64,000 bases of DNA from an uncultured Mobilibacterium sp. (GCA_947254375.1 CAMYCF010000003.1:1-64000), one strand, 5' to 3'. Shown: positions 8,931 through 16,676, counted from the stretch's first letter. The notes: generated by a model from the sequence alone, not told the origin. A program made the numbers and translations.

Positions 8931-8985
8931 GCTTTGTATGTACACACTGGGCTTTGTCTGCCTAAATACACTGACTTTGGCCGCC

Positions 8986-10665
8986 TTAACTTTCGGCGCC
9001 TTTCGGGAGCCCCGGCTTTACATATATCGTCGTGTTGTGGGTGAATATCACCATGCCCGGCTTTGCGCCGTTCGGCTTTTTTACGTGGCGGACGGGAACG
9101 AAGTCGACCGGTACGTTTTCGGATTTCGATGCCTTGCTGTGGTAAGCCGCGATCGATGCGGCCTCATACAATATGTTTTCCGGGACATCGGCAGCCGACC
9201 GCCATTCGCCGGTCAGCAGGATGACATGCGAACCCGGGATATCCTTCGTGTGAAACCAGATATCTGTCTTGGAGGCGCGCTTCATGGTGATGAAATCGTT
9301 TTCCTTATTGTTTCGCCCGACGAGGACGGTGCTCCCGTCCGACAGGGTGTAGGTGAGGTAGCTCGGCTTCTGCTTCTTCGATTTTCTCGAAACGGTCTTC
9401 GACCTCATGTAGCCGCCTTCGGAAAGTTCTTCGGCTATCCTTTCGAGCTCGGTCTCGCTACGGGCGGCTTCGAGGCTGTGCATTACGGAATCGAGATATT
9501 TTACGTCGTCCCTCGTTTCCTCGAGCTGGATCTTCTTCTCTTTTATCGCCGTCTTCGCCTTCGCGTACTTCTTGAAATAGCGCTGGGCGTTTTTAGCCGC
9601 CGAAAGCTTTTTATCGAGAGCGATCTCGACCGGCTTGCCGTCGTAATAGCTCGTGAGGGTGACGGAACTTTCGCCCGGTTTTATCAAATGTATATTCGCG
9701 GTGAGAAGCTCGCCGTAAAGGCGGTACTTATCCGAATTCTCGGCACGCAGGAGGTCCTCCGAAAGGCGCTGGATCTTGAGACGCGCCTTGTCCGACGCGG
9801 CACGAGTTATTTTTATGAGCGGAGCTGCTTTCTGCCGCAGGTGGTTAGAGGCCTCTCTGTGGGAGAAGAAATACTCGGCGCACTCGCTCGGGCTGTCGAA
9901 TGTGAGCCTCTCGAGGGCGGTATATTCCGAAAGGTCCGTAACGTGGAACTCACGAAGTTCCCCTTCGTCCGAATACACGGACGGAGTTATGATGCCGGCT
10001 TCGACGTTCCTGACGATCTTTTCGAGCGCTGCTGCGGGATCGGGAGAGGCGGCAAGTTCTCTCGCTATCGCGGGCGATATGCCCCCGATGGTCGCGAGGA
10101 GCATCTTCGGATCGCGCCTGAGAGCGTCACCGCTTTTGACATCCCTGAACGGGATCTTGTCCTGCGCCGGCGGATATTTATACTGCGCCCCGGGCAGTAG
10201 CTGGCGGTAGCGGTTCATGTCTATCGAGATCCGTTTGATGCTGTCGATGATCTTCCCGTTATCCGTATTCACGAGGACGATGTTGCTGTGCTTCCCCATT
10301 ATTTCAACGATCAGCCGCTTAGAGACCGTAAAACCGAGCTCGCTCTGCGCCTCGATGTCGATCTCCACGATCCTGTCCGATCCGCGCTGGCGCACTTCCG
10401 TGATGCGTCCCGTCTGTATGTGCTTTCGCATAAGCATGCAAAAAGCCGGAGCGTCCGCCGGATTTTCGTACTTCGCTTCGGTAAAACAGATGCGCGCCGC
10501 GGCGCTTCCGCACGAAATAAAAAGCCTGCGGTTCTCCTCAGGAGTGTGTATATGTATGAGCAGCGCGTCGGGGCCGGGCTGGTAGACCTTTTCGATCTTT
10601 CCGCCCGCGATCTTATCGTTGAGCTCCCGCGCGACCGCGTATGTAAAAATCCCGTCGAATGCCAT
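8986..10665 (-). CDS. rqcH: Ribosome quality control factor RqcH (NEMF/Rqc2/FbpA family)
   Basis: Binds stalled 50S-peptidyl-tRNA complexes and recruits tRNA-Ala to add C-terminal alanine tails that mark nascent chains for degradation; older annotations call it fibronectin-binding protein. The 559-residue product has NFACT-N (1-~130), helix-hairpin-helix, a coiled-coil (about 300-430) and NFACT-R (ILVGRNNKEND, WFHTKDIPGSHVIL). The Asp-Arg pair shown to be needed for tailing in Bacillus subtilis RqcH is present as D97-R98. Ribosome site GGAGGAATC lies before the ATG on the minus strand. It is transcribed divergently from yicC. Confidence 0.96.
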   Translation of the reverse strand: MAFDGIFTYAVARELNDKIAGGKIEKVYQPGPDALLIHIHTPEENRRLFISCGSAAARICFTEAKYENPADAPAFCMLMRKHIQTGRITEVRQRGSDRIVEIDIEAQSELGFTVSKRLIVEIMGKHSNIVLVNTDNGKIIDSIKRISIDMNRYRQLLPGAQYKYPPAQDKIPFRDVKSGDALRRDPKMLLATIGGISPAIARELAASPDPAAALEKIVRNVEAGIITPSVYSDEGELREFHVTDLSEYTALERLTFDSPSECAEYFFSHREASNHLRQKAAPLIKITRAASDKARLKIQRLSEDLLRAENSDKYRLYGELLTANIHLIKPGESSVTLTSYYDGKPVEIALDKKLSAAKNAQRYFKKYAKAKTAIKEKKIQLEETRDDVKYLDSVMHSLEAARSETELERIAEELSEGGYMRSKTVSRKSKKQKPSYLTYTLSDGSTVLVGRNNKENDFITMKRASKTDIWFHTKDIPGSHVILLTGEWRSAADVPENILYEAASIAAYHSKASKSENVPVDFVPVRHVKKPNGAKPGMVIFTHNTTIYVKPGLPKGAES

Positions 10666-10695
10666 GATTCCTCCGCTTTGAAATATCTGAGAAAC

Positions 10696-10703
10696 ATTAT
10701 ACC
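10696..10703 (-). promoter_or_regulatory. Extended -10 promoter for rqcH
   Basis: On the minus strand TGGTATAATG gives an extended -10 (TGnTATAAT; TATAAT at 10701-10696), 31 bases before the rqcH start. No convincing -35 is seen. Confidence 0.6.
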
Positions 10704-10746
10704 ACCTCGCGCCCGTATTGCGGCGCTTTACATTTTTTTATTTAAG

Positions 10747-10755
10747 TGGTAAAAT
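10747..10755 (+). promoter_or_regulatory. Extended -10 promoter for yicC leader
   Basis: TGGTAAAAT (TAAAAT at 10750-10755 with TG one base upstream) faces yicC. It is placed only 8 bases before a strong terminator hairpin, see next entry. No clear -35. Confidence 0.4.
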
Positions 10756-10762
10756 TCGTGTA

Positions 10763-10789
10763 GCCCCCCGATCAGGGGGCGATTTTTTT
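10763..10789 (+). terminator. Intrinsic terminator in the yicC leader
   Basis: GCCCCC (10763-10768) and GGGGGC (10775-10780) form a 6-bp all-GC stem with a six-base loop, followed by GA and seven T. It stands upstream of yicC and downstream of the divergent rqcH promoter, so there is no upstream + strand gene for it to terminate. Confidence 0.75.
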
Positions 10790-10822
10790 GATATTTATCT
10801 TTTACCGGGGAAAGGACGTTTT

Positions 10823-11713
10823 ATGATAAAAAGCATGACCGGCTTCGGCCGCGGAGAGTACGCCGATGATAAAAGGACGATCACGGTCGAGATCAGGGCG
10901 GTAAATCACAGGTATTGCGACGTTTTTATAAAAGCACCGAAGAAGTATTCTTTTGCGGAAGAGAAGATGAAAACCGTCGTGAAGGGGGCGCTTCACCGCG
11001 GTAAAATAGAGGTATCCCTGTATGTGGACAATTTCGGCGAGAGCGATTCGGAGATAAGGTTCGACGAAGATCTGGCGAAGAGGTACTATGAAGTGCTGCA
11101 GAAGCTCAGGAGCGACTTCGTTCTTGACGGCGATGACGGCATATCGCTCGAACTTCTGGCCTCGATGCCCGATGTCATAAAAGCGGTGCCGGCGGAGCAG
11201 GACGAAGAGGAGATGCTCGCCCGCATCGGAGAGGCCTGCGAAAAAGCCGTGAAAGATCTCTGCGACATGCGTGGGCGCGAGGGCGAAAGGCTGGCGGAGG
11301 ATATTTTGAAGCGGGTCGATATCATCGAAGGGATAAGGGCTAAGATAATCGAACGCGCGCCTCAGATCTCAAAGGAATACATGGAAAAAGTCCGCTCGAG
11401 GATAGACGAACTCCTCGAGGGCAAGGTCGAGATCGATGAGGACAGGATCCTTCTCGAAGCGGCTATTTTTGCGGATAAAGCGAACATAACGGAAGAGCTC
11501 GTAAGGCTGGACAGCCACCTCAGGCAGATGAGATCGTTCATCGCAGAGGGGGATGACAGCATCGGAAAGAAGATGGATTTCCTCGTCCAGGAGATGAACA
11601 GGGAAGCGAACACGATCGGCTCGAAGTCGAACGATACCGAAATAACGAAGCTTATGCTCGATATGAAAGCCGAGATCGAGAAGATCAGGGAGCAGGTGCA
11701 GAATATTTCGTAA
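10823..11713 (+). CDS. yicC: YicC/YloC-family endoribonuclease
   Basis: Family of conserved bacterial endoribonucleases involved in small-RNA and mRNA turnover. The 296-residue product starts MIKSMTGFGRGEY, the family hallmark, has AVNHRYCDVFIKAP and ends with the DUF1732 segment MDFLVQEMNREANTIGSKSND. ATG at 10823 is chosen over an upstream in-frame start at 10718 because GGGGAAAGGA precedes it and the conserved N-terminus begins there. In many Firmicutes yicC precedes gmk and rpoZ; here DUF3793 and flavodoxin genes are inserted between them. Confidence 0.95.
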   Translation: MIKSMTGFGRGEYADDKRTITVEIRAVNHRYCDVFIKAPKKYSFAEEKMKTVVKGALHRGKIEVSLYVDNFGESDSEIRFDEDLAKRYYEVLQKLRSDFVLDGDDGISLELLASMPDVIKAVPAEQDEEEMLARIGEACEKAVKDLCDMRGREGERLAEDILKRVDIIEGIRAKIIERAPQISKEYMEKVRSRIDELLEGKVEIDEDRILLEAAIFADKANITEELVRLDSHLRQMRSFIAEGDDSIGKKMDFLVQEMNREANTIGSKSNDTEITKLMLDMKAEIEKIREQVQNIS

Positions 11714-11851
11714 AAGCCGGCGGATCGGAAGCCGCTCGGTGTTTCGCGGCGTAATCGGCGGCTCGCCTCTTGGAGACCGCCCGACCTCGAGAGACCGCCG
11801 GCAGGCGGTGGATCTCACTGGTTAATAAATCCCCTTTGTGCGTGTAGGGTA

Positions 11852-11880
11852 TTGACATCCGTTTATCGGATAAGTATACT
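11852..11880 (+). promoter_or_regulatory. Strong sigma-A promoter for DUF3793-flavodoxin
   Basis: Consensus TTGACA (11852-11857) and TATACT (11875-11880) are separated by exactly 17 bases. Predicted transcription start is about 11887. Confidence 0.9.
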
Positions 11881-11885
11881 GGTAA

Positions 11886-11910
11886 CGTCAGTTAGAGCAA
11901 GCTAACTACG
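11886..11910 (+). promoter_or_regulatory. Inverted repeat at the transcription start (candidate metal-regulator operator)
   Basis: AGTTAG (11890-11895) and CTAACT (11902-11907) flank AGCAAG; CGT and ACG extend the dyad outwards after a one-base bulge. The half-site resembles the TTAGGTTAG...CTAACC boxes of DtxR/MntR/IdeR-type iron or manganese repressors, and its place at +1 suits repression. In RNA it would form a 5' hairpin instead. Assignment to a regulator is inference. Confidence 0.5.
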
Positions 11911-11942
11911 AAAGCAGGACACGCGGCAAAGGGGCTTTTTTT

Positions 11943-12491
11943 ATGTCCGACAAAATAGTGCGCTATTGCTCTCCGACCCTGGCGGGACTTAAGACCGGAA
12001 ATATCTTTTCCGAGAGCTGCACATCGGAGAGCGAGATAAGGGAAAAAATAGCCGTACTCAACTCGAAGTTGGGCTGTAAAGGACTGCGCTTCGCGCTCCT
12101 TCGCTTTTGCGAGAACCGTGCGCTCATTTACGTGTACAGACCTTGCTATCTCGAGAGGGATCTCAGCGATCCCGAAGCGGCGGCACTTTTAGCCGAAGCC
12201 GGATACAGGGGCGGGACATGTGAAGAGCTGATCGGCGAGCTGATCGAGCGACTCGCGAACGGCAGGGAATTCCCGCACGAGATCGGACTTTTTATCGGCT
12301 ACCCACCCGAAGACATACGCGGTTTTATCGAAAACAAGGCGATGAACTTCAAATGCGCGGGATGCTGGAAGGTTTACGGCGACGTGGACGCGGCCCGCAG
12401 GTGTTTTGCGAAGTACGATAAATGTACGGCAGTGTATTGCAGATGTTGGAACGAAGGGAAGACGATCGAGCAATTGGCCGTATGTAAATAA
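11943..12491 (+). CDS. DUF3793 family protein
   Basis: 182-residue protein of the DUF3793 family, common in anaerobic Firmicutes and usually next to flavodoxin or ferrous iron genes; function unknown. Recognisable stretches are EKIAVLNSKLGCKGLRFALLR, LIYVYRP, EFPHEIGLFIGYPPEDIRGFI and KCAGCWKVYGD, with several cysteines near the C-terminus (C-x2-C at KCAGCW, further C at RRCF, KCT, YCRCW) suggestive of metal binding. It is followed after 28 bases by flavodoxin, and the pair shares the strong promoter above. Confidence 0.85.
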   Translation: MSDKIVRYCSPTLAGLKTGNIFSESCTSESEIREKIAVLNSKLGCKGLRFALLRFCENRALIYVYRPCYLERDLSDPEAAALLAEAGYRGGTCEELIGELIERLANGREFPHEIGLFIGYPPEDIRGFIENKAMNFKCAGCWKVYGDVDAARRCFAKYDKCTAVYCRCWNEGKTIEQLAVCK

Positions 12492-12519
12492 TTTTTTTCT
12501 TAAGAAAAGGAGATACGAT

Positions 12520-12942
12520 ATGGCAAAAATCGCAGTAGTTTACTGGAGCGGTACCGGAAACACGGAAGCTATGGCAAACGCCGTTGCTGACGGAGCAAAG
12601 GGAGCAGGCGCTGAAGCTGAGCTCATCACGGCAGCGGATTTCGATTCTTCGAAGGTAGCGGCTTACGATGCAGTTGCACTCGGATGCCCTGCAATGGGAG
12701 CTGAAGTTCTCGAAGAGGAAGAATTCCAGCCTATGTTCGACGATATCAAAGGAAACCTCGCAGGCAAGAAGGTAGCTCTGTTCGGTTCTTACGGATGGGG
12801 AGACGGCGAGTGGCTCAGGACTTGGGAAGAAGATTGTTCCGCAAGCGGAGTAAGCCTCGCGGCTGAAAGCGTTTCCTGCCAGGAAGCGCCTGATGACGAC
12901 GCGATCGCAGCGTGCAATCAGCTCGGAGCGGCTCTCGCATAA
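12520..12942 (+). CDS. Flavodoxin
   Basis: FMN electron carrier, substituting for ferredoxin under iron shortage. The 140-residue product has the FMN phosphate loop SGTGNTEAMA (residues 10-19), GCPAMGAEVLEEEEF and the FGSYGWGDGEW flavin-ring loop. ATG at 12520 is preceded by AAAAGGAG. Codon choice is that of a highly expressed gene (little use of AT-ending rare codons). Its stop codon lies inside a 16-bp direct duplication. Coupling with DUF3793 and the dyad upstream fits iron-dependent control, which is inference. Confidence 0.95.
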   Translation: MAKIAVVYWSGTGNTEAMANAVADGAKGAGAEAELITAADFDSSKVAAYDAVALGCPAMGAEVLEEEEFQPMFDDIKGNLAGKKVALFGSYGWGDGEWLRTWEEDCSASGVSLAAESVSCQEAPDDDAIAACNQLGAALA

Positions 12943-12958
12943 TCGGAGCGGCTCTCGC
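12923..12958 (+). repeat. 16-bp direct duplication across the flavodoxin stop
   Basis: TCGGAGCGGCTCTCGC occurs at 12923-12938 and again, identical, at 12943-12958; the flavodoxin stop (12940-12942) is between the copies. The second copy is noncoding. Confidence 0.95.
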
Positions 12959-13002
12959 GAAATAAGGTCAAAAAATTTAATATAAAAATGAAGAGATATG
13001 GG

Positions 13003-13032
13003 GCGCCGACCGATGAGGTCGGCGCTCTTTTT
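13003..13032 (+). terminator. Intrinsic terminator after flavodoxin
   Basis: A perfect 9-bp stem GCGCCGACC (13003-13011) / GGTCGGCGC (13017-13025) with loop GATGA is followed by TCTTTTTC. Confidence 0.93.
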
Positions 13033-13038
13033 CTTTGC

Positions 13039-13068
13039 TTGATAAAATGCGGATATCTGTGATATAAT
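13039..13068 (+). promoter_or_regulatory. Promoter for gmk-rpoZ
   Basis: TTGATA (13039-13044) and TATAAT (13063-13068) with an 18-base spacer, directly after the flavodoxin terminator and 26 bases before gmk. Confidence 0.8.
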
Positions 13069-13093
13069 ACTTGCTCACAGGAGAAAGAAACGT

Positions 13094-13717
13094 ATGAAAA
13101 GCACTTATGCGAACGAAGGCAAATTATTCGTGATCTCGGGACCTTCCGCCGCGGGCAAAGGTACGATCTGCAAAGAGCTCGTTAAGCACTGCGACGTCGA
13201 TGTATCGATATCGATGACGACGCGATCCCCTAGGACCAGCGAAGAGGAAGGCAGAGAATACTTCTTCAAGACCGAGGACGAATTCAGGAAGCAGATAGAC
13301 GAAGGCAACCTGCTCGAGTACGCCACGGTCTACGGAAACATGTACGGAACGCCGAAGGACATGGTCCTTAAGAAGCTGGCGACCAACAGGAACGTGATCC
13401 TGGAGATAGACATACAGGGCGGCCTGCAGGTGCGGAAATCTTTTCCGAACAGCATTCTGATTTTTGTACTGCCGCCGTCACTCGAGGAACTGAGGAGCAG
13501 GATCGTCGGAAGGAACACGGAAGACGAAACTCAGATCGAGAACAGGATAAATAAGGCGCGCAGCGAGATCGCTCTGATAGGTGAATACGATTATTACGTT
13601 GTAAATGACGACCTCGAAGAGGCGGTCAGAGGGATCAAAGGGATAATAGATGCAGAGGCGCACAGGGTGCCGGGCGACATCGATCCCATCTTGAAGAGAT
13701 ACGGGGAGGAGAACTGA
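13094..13717 (+). CDS. gmk: Guanylate kinase
   Basis: Phosphorylates GMP to GDP, an essential step of guanine nucleotide supply. The 207-residue product has the P-loop GPSAAGKGT, the GMP-binding TTRSPRTSEEEGREYFF, and GNMYGTPKDMVLKKL, ILEIDIQGGLQVRK. Ribosome site AGGAGAAAG. Its stop and the rpoZ start are 3 bases apart. Confidence 0.97.
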   Translation: MKSTYANEGKLFVISGPSAAGKGTICKELVKHCDVDVSISMTTRSPRTSEEEGREYFFKTEDEFRKQIDEGNLLEYATVYGNMYGTPKDMVLKKLATNRNVILEIDIQGGLQVRKSFPNSILIFVLPPSLEELRSRIVGRNTEDETQIENRINKARSEIALIGEYDYYVVNDDLEEAVRGIKGIIDAEAHRVPGDIDPILKRYGEEN

Positions 13718-13720
13718 TCC

Positions 13721-14110
13721 ATGTTATATCCAACGACAAGTGAACTCAACAGCAAGACGAACAGCCGCTATTCATTGGTAATGCTGGCGGCGAAGAGGGC
13801 GAGAGACATCATAGACGGAAAGCCTATCTTTGTGGACAGCGTAAAAGGCGAGCCGAGCGACTACGCCGATGTCGTCATCAAGAGCGGCGACGAGATAAAA
13901 GAAGGAAAGCTACCGGCGAGCAGGGCGGTCACGATAGCGGTCGAGGAGATATCGAGGGATATCATAAATTATAAAAACGAAGAAGTTGCCGAAGATGCAG
14001 ACGCGTGTTCGGACGAAAACGGCGAAGGAACTGAGGCTGCGGAAGACGCTGCAGGGGACATAGCGGAAGATGCTGCCGAGACCGAAGGGCAGGACGCCGT
14101 AGAGGAATAA
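13721..14110 (+). CDS. rpoZ: RNA polymerase omega subunit
   Basis: Small RNA polymerase subunit that assists beta-prime folding. The first 85 residues carry the omega signature (NSRYSLVMLAAKRARDI, KPLxxA-type ending AVTIAVEEI). The 129-residue length exceeds the usual 70-90 because of an acidic Glu/Asp/Ala tail of about 40 residues with no recognisable domain. gmk-rpoZ is the standard order. Confidence 0.92.
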   Translation: MLYPTTSELNSKTNSRYSLVMLAAKRARDIIDGKPIFVDSVKGEPSDYADVVIKSGDEIKEGKLPASRAVTIAVEEISRDIINYKNEEVAEDADACSDENGEGTEAAEDAAGDIAEDAAETEGQDAVEE

Positions 14111-14134
14111 AAAGAAATTTTATAGGTTTAGTTT

Positions 14135-14163
14135 AATGGAAGTCGAAAGATTTCCATTTTTTT
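14135..14163 (+). terminator. Intrinsic terminator after rpoZ
   Basis: AATGGAA (14135-14141) pairs with TTCCATT (14152-14158) and the T-run continues to 14163. Confidence 0.75.
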
Positions 14164-14199
14164 GAAGTCGAACGGATATTTTTTGAAGGCGGGCGGACA

Positions 14200-15204
14200 T
14201 TGATAATTTTACTTTCGAAAAAAGCGCCGAATAAGCAGGTCGACTACCTGACGGAGTGGCTGCGCGATAAAAACTGCACCGTGCAGCGCTATGCGGCGGA
14301 CGAGGGCGAGATGCTTTTCATAGGCGGAAAGACCGGGGAGCTCGACAGGGAGTTCCTCGCTTCTTTGGATTTTATCGACGGGATAAAAGACAGCGAGGGC
14401 GACTGCAAAGCCGCGGGGAGGACTTTTACCGATGAGGACACCGTTGTCGAAGTCGCGGGGGTAAAAATCGGCGGTGGCTTTTTTGCCGTGATCGCGGGAC
14501 CGTGCTCGGTCGAATCCGAAGCTCAGATAATCGAAACGGCGAAGGCCGTAAAAGAGGCGGGCGCGGACATCCTCCGCGGAGGCGCGTTCAAGCCGAGGAC
14601 GTCGCCGTACGAATTTCGCGGACTCGAAGCGGACGGTCTTAAGTTGCTCGAAAAGGCGAAGGCCGAAACGGGGCTTCCGATAATCTCGGAGATTTTAGAT
14701 ATAAGGGATCTGGAGCTCTTTGAAAACGTCGACATGATACAGGTCGGCGCGAGAAACATGCAGAATTTCGGGATGCTGAGGACGCTTTCCGAATGCGATA
14801 AACCGGTGCTTCTGAAGCGGGGACCGTCGGCGACGTACAGGGAATGGCTGACCGCAGCCGAGTATCTGATGGCGGGCGGGAAGCGCGACATCGTGCTGTG
14901 CGAACGCGGGATCAGGACTTTTGAAGATTACACGAGGAACACGCTCGATATTGCGGCGGTGCCCGCGCTGAAAGAACTGACGCACCTTACGGTGATCGTT
15001 GATCCGAGCCACGGAACGGGACGGTCGGAACTCGTAGAGCCGATGGCCCTGGCAGCCGTTGCGGCGGGAGCCGGCGGGATAATGGTCGAAGTGCACAACG
15101 ATCCGAAGAATGCACTTTCGGATGGGAGACAGTCGATAGATCCGCAGGCTTTCGCGGAACTCATGGAAAAAGTGCGCAGGGTAAGGAGTGCGATTTGTCT
15201 GTGA
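14200..15204 (+). CDS. aroF: 3-deoxy-7-phosphoheptulonate synthase (DAHP synthase, AroG/AroF Bacillus type)
   Basis: First step of the shikimate pathway: phosphoenolpyruvate plus erythrose-4-phosphate to DAHP. The 334-residue product has an N-terminal ferredoxin-like regulatory domain (1-~80) typical of the Bacillus/Thermotoga type, then the barrel with AGPCSVES, RGGAFKPRTSPYEFRG, QVGARNMQNF, LLKRG, CERGIRTFEDYTRNTLD and DPSHGTGRSE. Start is TTG at 14200 behind GAAGGCGGGCGG. It opens a six-gene aromatic operon and overlaps aroA by 10 bases. Erythrose-4-phosphate would come from the transketolase at 34.1 kb. Confidence 0.96.
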   Translation: MIILLSKKAPNKQVDYLTEWLRDKNCTVQRYAADEGEMLFIGGKTGELDREFLASLDFIDGIKDSEGDCKAAGRTFTDEDTVVEVAGVKIGGGFFAVIAGPCSVESEAQIIETAKAVKEAGADILRGGAFKPRTSPYEFRGLEADGLKLLEKAKAETGLPIISEILDIRDLELFENVDMIQVGARNMQNFGMLRTLSECDKPVLLKRGPSATYREWLTAAEYLMAGGKRDIVLCERGIRTFEDYTRNTLDIAAVPALKELTHLTVIVDPSHGTGRSELVEPMALAAVAAGAGGIMVEVHNDPKNALSDGRQSIDPQAFAELMEKVRRVRSAICL

Positions 15205-16676
15205 AGGACGCAGGGAATGGTGCAGTGAATTGCGTAGGGACCGGCGCAGGTGAAATAAGGACCGCAAACTTAAAAAACGTCTGTGGGACCGTCAAAGTGC
15301 CACCGTCAAAATCGTCGGCGCATCGCTTGTTGCTTTGCGCTTTTTTGAGTGGAAAGTATGAGGCGGTCCGCCGGGCGTTCAGTGATAAGGCTCACGTTGC
15401 GGACGACATCGCGGCGATGAGGGGGTGTCTTCTTGTGCCTGCGGAAGAGGGCCGTTGGCCTTCGGGCGGGGAGGCTGGGGACTCCGCCCTTCTTGCGCCC
15501 GACAGCGGAGAGGCTAGGGGCTCCGCCTTTCTTGCACCCGACGGCGGGGAGAGTGCCACGAACTGCGAGGGCCGTGAGCTGAACTGCGGGGAGAGCGCCG
15601 CCGTCTACAGGATGCTTCTGCCGGTCGTCGCTGCAATGGGAACGGAGCGGACGATGATCGCCGAAGGGAGCCTGGCGGACCGCATCGCTTCGGACACCTT
15701 GGATGAGATAGAAAAACACGGCGTTCGTATAGATAAAAAAATCGAATATAGGGACGATGCGAAGACGTTAAGGACCGTGATCTCGGGAAAACTCGAGGCC
15801 GGGGAATACAGGATAAAAGATCCGGCGACATCGCAGTATATTTCCGGGCTTCTGTTCGCACTGCCGCTTCTCGACGGCGACAGCACGCTTACGGTAAAAG
15901 GTGCGATCCCTTCGATGCCGTACGTTGAGATGACGCTCGATGTACTCGAAAAAGCGGGGATCGAGGTACTCGGCGAAGCCGGCCGGCCGGAACCGAAGGA
16001 AACTCAAACATCCGTCTTCCGAATAAAAGGCGGTCAGAAATACAGGCTTCCCGGCAGTGTAGCCGAAGATATCGAGGGAGCGACCGAAGGAGACTGGTCG
16101 TCGGGAGCGATGTGGATCATGCTGTCGTCGATCACGGGAGGTAAAACGGAAGTCGAGGGGCTGTCAAAGGATTCGATTCAAGGTGATAAAATAATAATGG
16201 AGGCCGCCGCGGAATTCGAGGCGGGCGACGCGCTGGCTGAGGCGGGCGCGGGCGATGCGGGCGGCGCGCTCGACACGGGAGATGTCTTCAATATCGATAT
16301 CACGGATACACCGGACCTTTTGCCGGCGCTGGCGCTTCGGGCTTCGGTGTCGCACGGCGTCACGGAGATATCGGGAGCGGCGAGGCTTCGCGGCAAGGAA
16401 TGCGACCGCGGGGCCGCGACGGTGCAGATATTGAATGAGCTCGGAGCCCGCGCCGAATTGAGCGGCGACCACGTTATAATAAAAGGGAGCGGCGGCCGGC
16501 CGCTCGCCGGCAGCGAAAACACGGTACACACCTTTGGGGACCACAGGATGATAATGCTCGCGGCATTCCTGTCTGCCGTGACCGAAAAGCCGGTCCGGTT
16601 CGACGGAGCGGGCGGAATAACGAAATCCTATCCCGGTTTTTATGAAGAGATCGAAAGACTCGGCGGTGAAATATGA
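15195..16676 (+). CDS. aroA: 3-phosphoshikimate 1-carboxyvinyltransferase (EPSP synthase)
   Basis: Joins phosphoenolpyruvate to shikimate-3-phosphate. Family signatures: VPPSKSSAHRLLLCA, NCGESAAVYRML, GDWSSGAMWIM, DTPDLLPALALRAS, RLRGKECDRGAA and HTFGDHRMIM. Start TTG at 15195 is 6 bases after AAGGAG; a GTG at 15201 is possible. At 493 residues it is about 60 longer than usual. The excess is two insertions: residues about 88-135, built from a 13-residue tandem repeat (GEAGDSALLAPDS, GEARGSAFLAPDG), and an Ala/Gly/Asp-rich stretch at about 338-365. Catalytic motifs are intact, so it is probably active. Confidence 0.93.
   Translation: MSVKDAGNGAVNCVGTGAGEIRTANLKNVCGTVKVPPSKSSAHRLLLCAFLSGKYEAVRRAFSDKAHVADDIAAMRGCLLVPAEEGRWPSGGEAGDSALLAPDSGEARGSAFLAPDGGESATNCEGRELNCGESAAVYRMLLPVVAAMGTERTMIAEGSLADRIASDTLDEIEKHGVRIDKKIEYRDDAKTLRTVISGKLEAGEYRIKDPATSQYISGLLFALPLLDGDSTLTVKGAIPSMPYVEMTLDVLEKAGIEVLGEAGRPEPKETQTSVFRIKGGQKYRLPGSVAEDIEGATEGDWSSGAMWIMLSSITGGKTEVEGLSKDSIQGDKIIMEAAAEFEAGDALAEAGAGDAGGALDTGDVFNIDITDTPDLLPALALRASVSHGVTEISGAARLRGKECDRGAATVQILNELGARAELSGDHVIIKGSGGRPLAGSENTVHTFGDHRMIMLAAFLSAVTEKPVRFDGAGGITKSYPGFYEEIERLGGEI
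15466..15543 (+). repeat. 39-bp tandem repeat inside aroA
   Basis: Two 39-bp units (15466-15504 and 15505-15543, about 34 of 39 identical) lie head to tail and in frame; a third partial unit (GCGGGGAGAG) follows at 15544. Each encodes 13 residues. Confidence 0.9.

Noticed and set aside
8893..10200. 435-codon + strand open frame over rqcH
   Set aside because: Antisense shadow of rqcH, which has full conserved domains; the translated product is Arg/Phe/Leu-rich without motifs.
11887..11940. Possible cyclic-di-GMP or cobalamin riboswitch before DUF3793
   Set aside because: GAAAGCAGGAC and GGCAAAGGGGC loosely recall riboswitch pieces, but the leader is only about 55 bases and lacks the paired arms and conserved blocks of either class.
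14111..14199. T-box or tryptophan-type attenuator before the aro operon
   Set aside because: The gap contains the rpoZ terminator and no T-box sequence, specifier loop or leader peptide rich in aromatic codons.
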